From Chloroflexi bacterium CFX4 (GTDB taxonomy: Bacteria > Chloroflexota > Anaerolineae > Aggregatilineales > UBA2796), in contig QWHC01000007.1 of assembly GCA_021404685.1 (NCBI GenBank), forward strand, positions 1-64,000: a stretch of DNA of 64,000 bases, given 5' to 3'. Shown in pieces: positions 1 to 8,189 of this stretch. Below the pieces are notes generated by a model that was not told where the DNA came from, made no database searches, and worked only from the letters and a program-made list of their open reading frames with translations. Numbering within the stretch: position 1 is the first letter of the stretch; every line of letters begins with the position of its first letter. The position numbers were made by a program, and so were the translations under genes.

Positions 1-2340
<2,340 letters not shown>

Positions 2341-2438
2341 GTGTTTGCGGAGAAATTGTCTCTCTCGCATATTTGTGTGTGCGGCGTCTTCACGACGGCG
2401 CACGCGCTACCTGTTAGCGTATCATCTCAATATGCACT

Positions 2439-2449
2439 TGTTAAAGAGC
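2439..2449 (-). promoter_or_regulatory. boxA antitermination element
   Basis: The minus strand reads GCTCTTTAACA, an 11-base match to the bacterial boxA consensus TGCTCTTTAACA, about 100 nt upstream of mature 23S. boxA RNA binds NusB/S10 and protects rRNA transcription from premature termination. In linked operons a copy sits at this place in the 16S-23S spacer. Confidence 0.85.
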
Positions 2450-2452
2450 GGC

Positions 2453-2495
2453 TCGGAAGTTGCCTTCCGAAGACAGGGCATGAATGGCTTCATGC
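2453..2495 (-). other. Two perfect leader hairpins
   Basis: On the RNA, GCATGAA pairs with TTCATGC across a 4-nt loop (2478-2495). TCGGAAG then pairs with CTTCCGA across a GCAA tetraloop (2453-2470). Both have seven base pairs with no mismatch and sit just before boxA. They may be folding or RNase processing elements; no function is proven by sequence. Confidence 0.6.
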
Positions 2496-2526
2496 GCTCC
2501 CTTCAGCTTGCAACGGCGCGAGGGAC

Positions 2527-2553
2527 AAAAAAGGCTCGGTGACTTGCCGAGCC
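2527..2553 (-). terminator. Intrinsic-terminator-like hairpin inside the 23S leader
   Basis: On the minus strand GGCTCGG and CCGAGCC form a 7-bp GC-rich stem with a 7-nt loop, followed at once by TTTTTT. That is a textbook Rho-independent terminator. It lies downstream of promoters P1 and P2 and upstream of boxA and 23S, so it would cut rRNA synthesis short unless read through. A short transcript of about 140 nt from P2 to here is possible. Confidence 0.7.
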
Positions 2554-2671
2554 GCGAACGATAGCCGTGCGTGTATCACGCTGACAAAGTGCTATGCGTT
2601 TCGCGTCTCCTGTTCGTGCGTCACCAAAGGCGTTTCACCCTTCTCTTGCGTCCTGTCCGTTATTGTTCACC

Positions 2672-2699
2672 ATTGTAGCAGCCTTTTTGACTTTGTCAA
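2672..2699 (-). promoter_or_regulatory. Promoter P2 of the 23S operon
   Basis: On the minus strand there is -35 TTGACA (2694-2699), a 16-bp spacer and -10 TACAAT (2672-2677). The -35 is a perfect sigma-70-type match and the -10 matches five of six. The expected start site is near 2665. Confidence 0.8.
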
Positions 2700-3160
2700 G
2701 CGCTGCTTTCGTTTTCGTTTCGCTTGCCTTTGCTTTGCGTTTTTGCTGCGTTTGCCTGCGCCAACACTCCGCGCATTCTAGCACATCTCACGCCCCTGTC
2801 AAGGGCGTGATTTTTCCCTCTCCGTGCTTCCTTTTTTACCCTACCAGCCAATTGAACAATAGCGGTTGGCGAAGGCTTGCCCGCCACCACCATACTCAGC
2901 AACAACGGATCGAGTTCTTCAAGGCGCTGATGCACACTCAAAAGGAAGCGGCGCGGCAAGGTCGTTTCCACCGCGAGACGCCCCATGCCACCACGCCCAC
3001 TCAACGAGGTAGGGCGCGGTGCATCGCCCGTCCACATGGCGACAATCGGCGCATTCAGTAAATCTGCCAACGAGGGACGATTAGGATAGATTTCCGTCCC
3101 CCATTCGCGCTCATGAAGCTGCACCAACTCCATGAACCCTTTATCAATCTCAAGCGGCAT
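2696..3160 (-). CDS. Small hypothetical protein upstream of 23S
   Basis: This frame of about 154 residues is unrecognised. The ATG at 3160 is preceded by GAGGG eight bases upstream on the minus strand, and a TATAAT box (3200-3205) sits about 40 bp before it, so expression is plausible. The first 115 residues look protein-like (acidic and amphipathic, with a PLEIDKGFMELVQLHEREW start). The last 40 or so are Lys/Arg/Ala-rich low complexity and run through the P1 and P2 rRNA promoters. Either the true stop was lost and the frame extended, or the promoters evolved inside the gene end. No transmembrane segment or known motif was seen. Confidence 0.5.
   Translation of the reverse strand: MPLEIDKGFMELVQLHEREWGTEIYPNRPSLADLLNAPIVAMWTGDAPRPTSLSGRGGMGRLAVETTLPRRFLLSVHQRLEELDPLLLSMVVAGKPSPTAIVQLAGRVKKEARRGKNHALDRGVRCARMRGVLAQANAAKTQSKGKRNENESSA
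2775..2802 (-). promoter_or_regulatory. Promoter P1 of the 23S operon
   Basis: On the minus strand there is -35 TTGACA (2797-2802), a 16-bp spacer and -10 TAGAAT (2775-2780). It has the same architecture as P2, 103 bp upstream of it. Tandem strong promoters are typical of rRNA operons. It lies inside the 3' part of the reading frame at 2696-3160. Confidence 0.78.
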
Positions 3161-3199
3161 ACACACATCCCTCAACGATTAACGCTGCCTTGCGCGCGT

Positions 3200-3205
3200 A
3201 TTATA
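3200..3205 (-). promoter_or_regulatory. Possible -10 box for the small upstream protein
   Basis: A perfect TATAAT on the minus strand lies about 40 bp before the ATG at 3160. No recognisable -35 is present at 16-18 bp, so the call is weak. Confidence 0.35.
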
Positions 3206-3234
3206 ACGCAGTGCCGCACGCTAGTAATCGCAAC

Positions 3235-3263
3235 TTGCCGAGTGAGCAGTAGGGCGCTATGCT
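3235..3263 (+). promoter_or_regulatory. Promoter of the MaoC-CitE pair
   Basis: TTGCCG (3235-3240), a 17-bp spacer and TATGCT (3258-3263) predict a start near 3270, about 20 bases before the ATG at 3291. Confidence 0.45.
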
Positions 3264-3290
3264 AAGGGCGCACAGCATTTAGGAGTGACT

Positions 3291-3755
3291 ATGGGCGGAA
3301 AATATTTTGAAGAACTGCCCGTCGGTGCAACTTTCAAACATAAGCTCGGACGCACCGTAACGGAGATGGATAACGTCTTATTTTGCGCGCTGACCCTGAA
3401 TACACAGCCCTTGCATATCAATGAAGACTACGCCGCACAGACGGAATTTGGTGCGCGTATTGTGAACGGCTTGTTCACACTCGGCTTGATCGTCGGCTTG
3501 ACGGTGAGCGACCTGACCGAAGGCACGATTGTTGCCAATCTGGGCTATGAGCGTGTGGTGCATCCGCGCCCTGTCTTTCATGGCGATACGCTCTACGCTG
3601 AAAGCGAAGTGTTGGAAACACGCGACTCGCGCTCGCGCCCAGAATGCGGCGTTGTGCGCCTAAAGCACATTGGGCGTAACCAACGCGGCGAAAGTGTGCT
3701 GGAATTTGAACGTAGTGCGCTCTTTTTGCGCCGCCCACAGGAGCAAACCTCATGA
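3291..3755 (+). CDS. MaoC-family hydratase (itaconyl/mesaconyl-CoA type)
   Basis: A single hot-dog-fold domain of about 154 residues. MaoC enzymes hydrate or dehydrate 2-enoyl-CoA thioesters. The catalytic segment reads LNTQPLHINEDYA (residues 36-48) where classical R-hydratases have GDxNPLH: His42 is kept, but the usual Asp is Asn37. This variant occurs, as I recall, in MaoC proteins paired with CitE lyases, as here. The following TEFGARIVNG and VFHGDTLYAESEV segments are typical of the family. The ATG at 3291 is chosen because AGGAG lies five bases upstream; an in-frame GTG at 3285 overlaps that site. The last four bases (ATGA) overlap the next gene, so the two are translationally coupled. 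Substrate is inferred from context only. Confidence 0.88.
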   Translation: MGGKYFEELPVGATFKHKLGRTVTEMDNVLFCALTLNTQPLHINEDYAAQTEFGARIVNGLFTLGLIVGLTVSDLTEGTIVANLGYERVVHPRPVFHGDTLYAESEVLETRDSRSRPECGVVRLKHIGRNQRGESVLEFERSALFLRRPQEQTS

Positions 3756-4624
3756 ATCCACGCCCGCGCCGTGCCATGCTTTTTATGCCCGCCGATGATT
3801 TCAGTAAGATCAGCAAAGGCGCCGCACTTGATGTTGATTCGGTCGTGATGGACTTGGAAGATGGTGTTGCACCTGACCACAAAGACTCCGCACGCCACAC
3901 CGTCGCGCAGGCGCTGCAATCGCTCAGCTTTGGTCAGACGGAGCGCCTCGTCCGCATTAATCAGCTCAACTCCGCCCTGGCTGAGGAAGACCTACGCACA
4001 GTGCTCCCTGCCCTGCCGGATGGCTTGGTTGTGCCGAAGGTTGAAGACCCAAACGCGCTGAGCGCCCTGAGTGCGCGCTTGGCAACCTTTGAGCGCGAAG
4101 CACGCCTGCCCTTTAACACCTTCAGCCTGTTGGCAATCATCGAGACGGGGCGCGGCATGATAGCCCTGCGCGAGATTGCCGCCAGCACACCGCGCCTTGC
4201 CGCCCTGATCTTTGGCGCGGAAGATTACACCAGCAGCATCGGCGCACAGCGCACACGCGGCGGCTTGGAGGTGCTCTATGCGCGTTCGGCAGTGGTGGCA
4301 CACGCAGCGGCTGCCAATTTGCAGGCGATAGACACCCTCTTTACCGACCTGCAAGACCTTGAAGGGCTACGCGCCGATGCCGCCTTTGCCCGCCAGCTTG
4401 GCTTCACGGGCAAACTTGCCATCCACCCGAATCAGATTGCACCCATTCAGACGGCATTCATGCCCACACAGGATGAGATCGCTGCCGCTGAGCGCCTGAT
4501 TGTTGCTTTCAAGGAGCGCCAAGCAAGCGGCGTTGGCGTCTTTGCCCATGAGGGCAAAATGGTGGATATGCCTATGATCCGTGCCGCGCAAAACGTGCTG
4601 GCGCGGGCGGGTAGATTATTCTAA
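3752..4624 (+). CDS. HpcH/HpaI aldolase family, CitE-like acyl-CoA lyase
   Basis: This is a 290-residue TIM-barrel lyase. Motifs are FMPADD near residue 10, VMDLEDGVAPDHK (metal and CoA region, about 29-41), VVPKVE, IIETGRGM, FGAEDYTSSIG and the C-terminal AIHPNQI. Family members cleave citramalyl-, malyl- or methylmalyl-CoA to acetyl- or propionyl-CoA plus pyruvate or glyoxylate, using Mg2+. Overlap with the upstream MaoC gene suggests a hydratase-lyase module: an enoyl-CoA such as itaconyl- or mesaconyl-CoA is hydrated, then cleaved. In itaconate breakdown a CoA transferase completes the set; none is seen here. The lack of a citrate lyase alpha or gamma subunit argues against true citrate lyase. 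Confidence 0.9.
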   Translation: MNPRPRRAMLFMPADDFSKISKGAALDVDSVVMDLEDGVAPDHKDSARHTVAQALQSLSFGQTERLVRINQLNSALAEEDLRTVLPALPDGLVVPKVEDPNALSALSARLATFEREARLPFNTFSLLAIIETGRGMIALREIAASTPRLAALIFGAEDYTSSIGAQRTRGGLEVLYARSAVVAHAAAANLQAIDTLFTDLQDLEGLRADAAFARQLGFTGKLAIHPNQIAPIQTAFMPTQDEIAAAERLIVAFKERQASGVGVFAHEGKMVDMPMIRAAQNVLARAGRLF

Positions 4625-4645
4625 CGCACAACAGGAGTTACCTTC

Positions 4646-5071
4646 ATGACCAGTGAGTTTATGCTAAGGAGTTTTCTAGGCTTTGCCCATTCGGGCTGGC
4701 GTTGGTTGGTGCTGATCACGGCGGTGGTTGCCCTGCTATGGGCAGTGCTGCGCCTGCTAGGCAGCGCGGATAACGCACGTCTCACCCGCCTTTCGATGGC
4801 GTTCTTCACCATCAGCATGGATGTGCAGGTGCTGCTAGGCATTCTGCACTTTGTGGAGCGCGCCACACAGAACGGACTCTACGACGGCTTGTGGATTCAC
4901 TTTGTGGTTGGCATTCTGGCGTTGGGCGCGCTGCATAGCCTAACAGCGCGTGCGCGCCGCCAGCAAGGTGTTGCCCAAGCCCGCACACACCTGATCGCGG
5001 TGGTGGCATCTTTTGGCATTGTCTTCTTAGGTGTAGCCGCCTTGGTCGGTGGCTTGCCGCGCTGGTTCTGA
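4646..5071 (+). CDS. Four-helix integral membrane protein of unknown function
   Basis: This 141-residue protein has about four hydrophobic segments (roughly residues 15-37, 50-67, 82-100 and 115-138). It carries a conserved-looking FAHSGWRWLVL start and a central FTISMDVQVLLGILHF helix. The ATG follows AGGAG by eight bases. It lies 21 bp after the CitE-like gene on the same strand and may share its transcript. His/Trp-rich helices of this kind occur in small quinone- or heme-associated membrane proteins, but no ligand motif is certain. Function unknown. Confidence 0.8.
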   Translation: MTSEFMLRSFLGFAHSGWRWLVLITAVVALLWAVLRLLGSADNARLTRLSMAFFTISMDVQVLLGILHFVERATQNGLYDGLWIHFVVGILALGALHSLTARARRQQGVAQARTHLIAVVASFGIVFLGVAALVGGLPRWF

Positions 5072-5088
5072 CTCACCTAAACGGAAAG

Positions 5089-5112
5089 TCCCGCCCTGCA
5101 CATGGGGCGGGA
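5089..5112. terminator. Convergent hairpin terminator
   Basis: TCCCGCCC pairs with GGGCGGGA across an 8-nt loop between two converging genes. The T-run is weak on both sides, so efficiency is uncertain. Confidence 0.55.
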
Positions 5113-5133
5113 GTTCTCCGATGCGCCAGGTGC

Positions 5134-5607
5134 CTACAGGTTATGGGCGCGGCGGATGGCAGCCAGCAAGCCGCGCACGCCCGCGTTCACCAGCGTATAG
5201 CATTCCTCAAACTGCCCGTTATAGTAAGGATCAGGCACTTCGCGGATGCCCAGTTGCGGCGCGTAGTCCAGCAACAGTGCGACCTCCGCGTTCGGATTGT
5301 TGGCGATCAGGCGGATGCGCTGCAAGGCGCGCAGATGATCTTCGGTCATGCCGATCAGGTAGCGGAAGTTGACGCCATCTTGTTCGGTGAGCAGCCGTGC
5401 GCGCTTGCTGAAGATGATGCCATGCTTCTTCAAGATGCTGACTGTGCCGCTGTGCGTTGGCTGCCCCGCCTCATAGCTATCTATGCCGGCGGAGTCGGCA
5501 AAGAGCTGATTATGCAGCCCTGCCTCGCGGACGATCTGGTTAAAGATGCCATGTGCCATAGGCGAACGGCAGATATTGCCTGTGCAAAGGAAAAGGACGC
5601 CGATCAT
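5134..5607 (-). CDS. Low-molecular-weight protein-tyrosine phosphatase
   Basis: A 157-residue single-domain protein. The N-terminal CTGNICRSP (residues 8-16) is the CX5R phosphate-binding loop, with Cys8 as nucleophile and Arg14 binding phosphate. The general-acid Asp lies in VPDPYY near residue 126. These are the two catalytic elements of the LMW-PTP family, which removes phosphate from tyrosine residues or, in related ArsC proteins, reduces arsenate; the DP loop supports phosphatase. The gene is monocistronic, with an AGGAG site upstream of the ATG. The target is unknown; bacterial members often act on tyrosine kinases of capsule assembly, but none is seen nearby. Confidence 0.93.
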   Translation of the reverse strand: MIGVLFLCTGNICRSPMAHGIFNQIVREAGLHNQLFADSAGIDSYEAGQPTHSGTVSILKKHGIIFSKRARLLTEQDGVNFRYLIGMTEDHLRALQRIRLIANNPNAEVALLLDYAPQLGIREVPDPYYNGQFEECYTLVNAGVRGLLAAIRRAHNL

Positions 5608-6334
5608 GAGACATCACTCCTGCTCAACGAGATCGCTGCGCTTTTAGGGCATGTGTGTCGTAAGGCTGTAAGCTGTAAAAGCGCCTAGCAAAAATCTCTA
5701 GCAGAGACTAAACGCAGGATGGGCGTGTTGTTTACACTCTCTACAGCCAAGTATACCGCATGTGTGGAAAAAAGCACGTTGGTAAGTTGCTCAAGGGTGT
5801 GGTGGAAGATGGACTAGCACGCAAAGCGGTTGGCGGGTATTCAATCTTAATGGCACGGTGACGTGGGTACAATTGAGTGCGTTTGAAGTCACACTTTCAG
5901 TAAGCGGCAAGTTGTTCGGTCGGGCGCATTGTGAGCAAACGCATGACATTTGAGATTGCCTGCCACTGCTGAGGATTCGCTCGGTCTTCGGTTGGTAAGG
6001 TGCGTTTGCGCCCCTGAATTTAAGGCATGTACTTTTATAAAGAACCAATGTGCGCTTTTTCGACATCCCTTACAAAATCTAACCAAAAAGGTTTGTGAGC
6101 GCGGCGCAACATGCGGGTGGAAGCCGATTTTGGTTAGGGTACGGTTGCCGAATGCAAGCCGTAAAAAATTATAGTGCAATCAAGGCAAACCTTCATTTTT
6201 GTAAGTGGGTCGGTAGCTTTTTGCGGTGCGCCACTTCTATAGAACAGTATAGCAGATTCGGGGTGATTTTACAAGGGCGAGGCTCTATCGTAGGGGCGCC
6301 TTGGCGCGTCCGCCGCCGTGATGCTTGTGGAAGG
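5608..6334. other. Gene-poor stretch, about 730 bp
   Basis: No convincing gene, tRNA or known RNA motif is present. Open frames here are short, Cys/Pro/Thr-rich and lack ribosome-binding sites. Base composition is visibly more AT-rich than the neighbours. It flanks the restriction-modification genes and may be decayed or imported DNA. Confidence 0.5.
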
Positions 6335-6916
6335 TTATTCGCGCCACTCAATGTGACTATCCATATTAAACTCATCATAGAGGGCTAAAACAGCCCGACA
6401 AAAGCGCATCGTATGTGTATCGCCTAAGCGTACAGCGTTTCTGTAAATTCGCAGCATGAGACGTTTTCCCATCTCAAGTTGGCTGTAGTTCTTTTTCAGA
6501 AAGTTGTGCCTTGCACAGAGTGTCTGCCCATTGTCTAGTGTAGCACGCCCACCACGGTCTCTTGGTACAATGTGATCGGCATGGATTTCTACACCCTCAG
6601 CGCGCCCTAAGCCACACACTACACAACAGTAGCCATCCCGTTCAAAGATTTGTTCGCGCAGTTCGGGTGTGAAATCTTCTAACGCACGCTGATGAGCTAA
6701 TTCAGGGTCATAACGGTAAACACCCTTGCCAACTTTCACCAAAAAGCCACTTTGATGCAATTTCCGAATGGCGCGGTCAGGATCGCGCAAGACTCTGCCA
6801 TTGGTTAGGCGTGCATATTCGGCAGTTGCCCAGTCTACAACTTCGGGATGTTCAATATCAACGTTGGGATGTTCCTCAAAATATCTTCTAATCAGAGCAG
6901 TTTGTGTTGTTGTCAT
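6335..6916 (-). CDS. HNH restriction endonuclease of a type II R-M system
   Basis: A 193-residue protein. Residues 1-75 look like a winged-helix DNA-binding region ending in KVGKGVYRYDP. The HNH nuclease follows at about 100-140: a Cys pair in CCVVCG, then HADHIVPRDRGG (metal-binding His and first catalytic His), an Asn in LDNGQTLC, and CARHN. HNH enzymes use a beta-beta-alpha-metal fold to cut DNA. Its start codon overlaps the stop of the upstream DNA methyltransferase by four bases (ATGA), so nuclease production is coupled to, and follows, protection. That arrangement is why it is read as the restriction partner rather than a homing nuclease. Recognition sequence unknown. Confidence 0.85.
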   Translation of the reverse strand: MTTTQTALIRRYFEEHPNVDIEHPEVVDWATAEYARLTNGRVLRDPDRAIRKLHQSGFLVKVGKGVYRYDPELAHQRALEDFTPELREQIFERDGYCCVVCGLGRAEGVEIHADHIVPRDRGGRATLDNGQTLCARHNFLKKNYSQLEMGKRLMLRIYRNAVRLGDTHTMRFCRAVLALYDEFNMDSHIEWRE

Positions 6917-7809
6917 AACGCCTCTAGTCTTTGCTTTGCCAGTTCGCAGTATTCAACGGCTATTTCAAAGCCAATGCCGGCGCGGTTATTTTCATGTGCC
7001 TCGATCAATGTTGTGCCGCTGCCGGCAAATGGATCAAGCACAGTGTCGCCAACAAAGCTAAAAAGTTTGATGCAGCGACGTGGTAACTCACGCGGGAATG
7101 GCGCAGGATGCCCAATGCGCTTTTTGCTCTCGCCATTGAATACCCACATGCCATTTGTCCATGCCATGAACTCTTGGCGTGTAATATCATTAGTCGCGTT
7201 AGGTTTGCGCGTCTTTTTCCAGCGTTCTTTATAGAGGACTACAATCACTTCGACCGGCGCAATCACAAAAGGCGCAGAGGCGCTCATCCACGATCCCCAT
7301 GCAGTGCGCCGCGAGATATTGCCCTCATTCCAAACGATTGTAGCGTGATATTGCCAGCCAATTTTTTTAGCGATGCTTGTCACATCGGCGCACACACTTT
7401 GCTGCCCGCCCTTATTTTTATCAAGCGGGATGTTCATGCACAAACGACCATCCGGGCGGCTAACGCGATAGGCTTGCCTTAACCACTTTTCAGAGAAGGA
7501 CAGGTAGGCGTCGTATTCATGGGCATCATCGTGCGTGCTGTATTCAATACCCACATTATAAGGCGGCGAAGTGACAATCAAATCAATACTTTCATCAGCC
7601 AATGCCTGTGAAGTCAGAAAATCAGCATGGTAGAGTGTTGTCTTGTGCTTTTGGAGAAAAGCAGCCATCTCTGCATTAGCTTGTTCTGCTACAGCTTCGG
7701 GCGCTTCTTCAATCAAAGCGGAAACATCACCACCAACAACTGCCTGTGCGGTTTCTTCGCTAACTTGAAGAAGTGCTGCCAATTTTTTGGTATCAACAAA
7801 CGTTGCCAT
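6913..7809 (-). CDS. Beta-class type II DNA methyltransferase
   Basis: This 298-residue S-adenosylmethionine-dependent methylase modifies an amino group on DNA. Catalytic motif IV is TSPPYN (residues 80-85). The SAM-binding motif I, DPFAGSGTT, lies near residue 258, and the order IV before I defines the beta class. SPPY is more frequent in N4-cytosine enzymes, but N6-adenine is not excluded. Residues 1-55 form a helical N-terminal extension. It is first in a two-gene operon with the HNH nuclease. The ATG follows AGGG by about seven bases, and a promoter is visible at 7867-7895. Together the two genes make a complete, short restriction-modification module of the kind often gained by transfer. 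Confidence 0.92.
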   Translation of the reverse strand: MATFVDTKKLAALLQVSEETAQAVVGGDVSALIEEAPEAVAEQANAEMAAFLQKHKTTLYHADFLTSQALADESIDLIVTSPPYNVGIEYSTHDDAHEYDAYLSFSEKWLRQAYRVSRPDGRLCMNIPLDKNKGGQQSVCADVTSIAKKIGWQYHATIVWNEGNISRRTAWGSWMSASAPFVIAPVEVIVVLYKERWKKTRKPNATNDITRQEFMAWTNGMWVFNGESKKRIGHPAPFPRELPRRCIKLFSFVGDTVLDPFAGSGTTLIEAHENNRAGIGFEIAVEYCELAKQRLEAL

Positions 7810-7866
7810 GTTTCTGCCCTTATGTGGATGTCACACTTAAGTATACTTGATCTTCTGTTCTAGTCC

Positions 7867-7895
7867 TATCTATTCTGAGAAAAGAGTAAGGTCAA
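7867..7895 (-). promoter_or_regulatory. Promoter of the restriction-modification operon
   Basis: On the minus strand: TTGACC (7890-7895), a 17-bp spacer and TAGATA (7867-7872). The predicted start near 7860 leaves a leader of about 50 nt containing the palindrome AAGTATACTT (7839-7848), a possible operator. Confidence 0.4.
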
Positions 7896-7925
7896 TATCA
7901 GCGTTATCTACTCCCCGCGCTGATT

Positions 7926-7995
7926 CCCTTTCCCTGCCAGCGGGGAAAGGGCGAGGGATAGGGGTTCTTTCCCTGCCCACAGGGAAAGGGCGAGG
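7926..7995. repeat. Two tandem REP-like hairpin repeats
   Basis: Two imperfect copies of a unit about 30 bp long lie 41 bp apart. Copy 1 pairs CCCTTTCCC with GGGAAAGGG; copy 2 pairs CTTTCCCTG with CAGGGAAAG. Both end in GGGCGAGG. They sit between the divergent R-M and typA genes. They look like dispersed extragenic palindromes; another palindrome with a CCCTCTCC arm occurs at 40492. Confidence 0.7.
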
Positions 7996-8064
7996 CGTTG
8001 GCTGCGCCGCCCTCGACTATCACCCCAAAATTCACCAAATTCACCCACTCCCAACTTCTCACGC

Positions 8065-8094
8065 TTCACGCCACACACCGATTTATGCTACAAT
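8065..8094 (+). promoter_or_regulatory. Candidate typA promoter
   Basis: TTCACG (8065-8070), an 18-bp spacer and TACAAT (8089-8094), about 95 bp before the typA start. Confidence 0.4.
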
Positions 8095-8189
8095 ACCCCT
8101 CAAACAGCTTGCTTGAATAAATTTTCCCCACCTACACCCAAACCAAGCCCATTAGCCTTGATCAGCGCACTGGTCAAAGTAAGGATAGT

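Larger units (their letters stand above)
2341..2665 (-). other. Leader of the solitary 23S rRNA transcript
   Basis: This stretch of about 325 nt lies between the inferred P2 start site (near 2665) and mature 23S. In transcription order it holds an intrinsic-terminator-like hairpin (2527-2553), two perfect hairpins (2478-2495 and 2453-2470, the second with a GCAA loop on the RNA) and boxA (2439-2449). No 16S, tRNA or coding region is seen. It resembles a 16S-23S spacer grafted onto its own promoters. Processing sites cannot be placed because the 3' flank of 23S, which would pair with the leader, is outside the window. Confidence 0.75.

Noticed and set aside
2450..3290. A 16S gene or tRNA upstream of 23S
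   Set aside because: No 16S helices or tRNA arms were found; the space holds the leader, promoters and a small coding frame.
5791..6179. Two overlapping minus-strand frames in the gene-poor gap
   Set aside because: Cys/Thr/Pro-rich products with no start signals or recognisable sequence.
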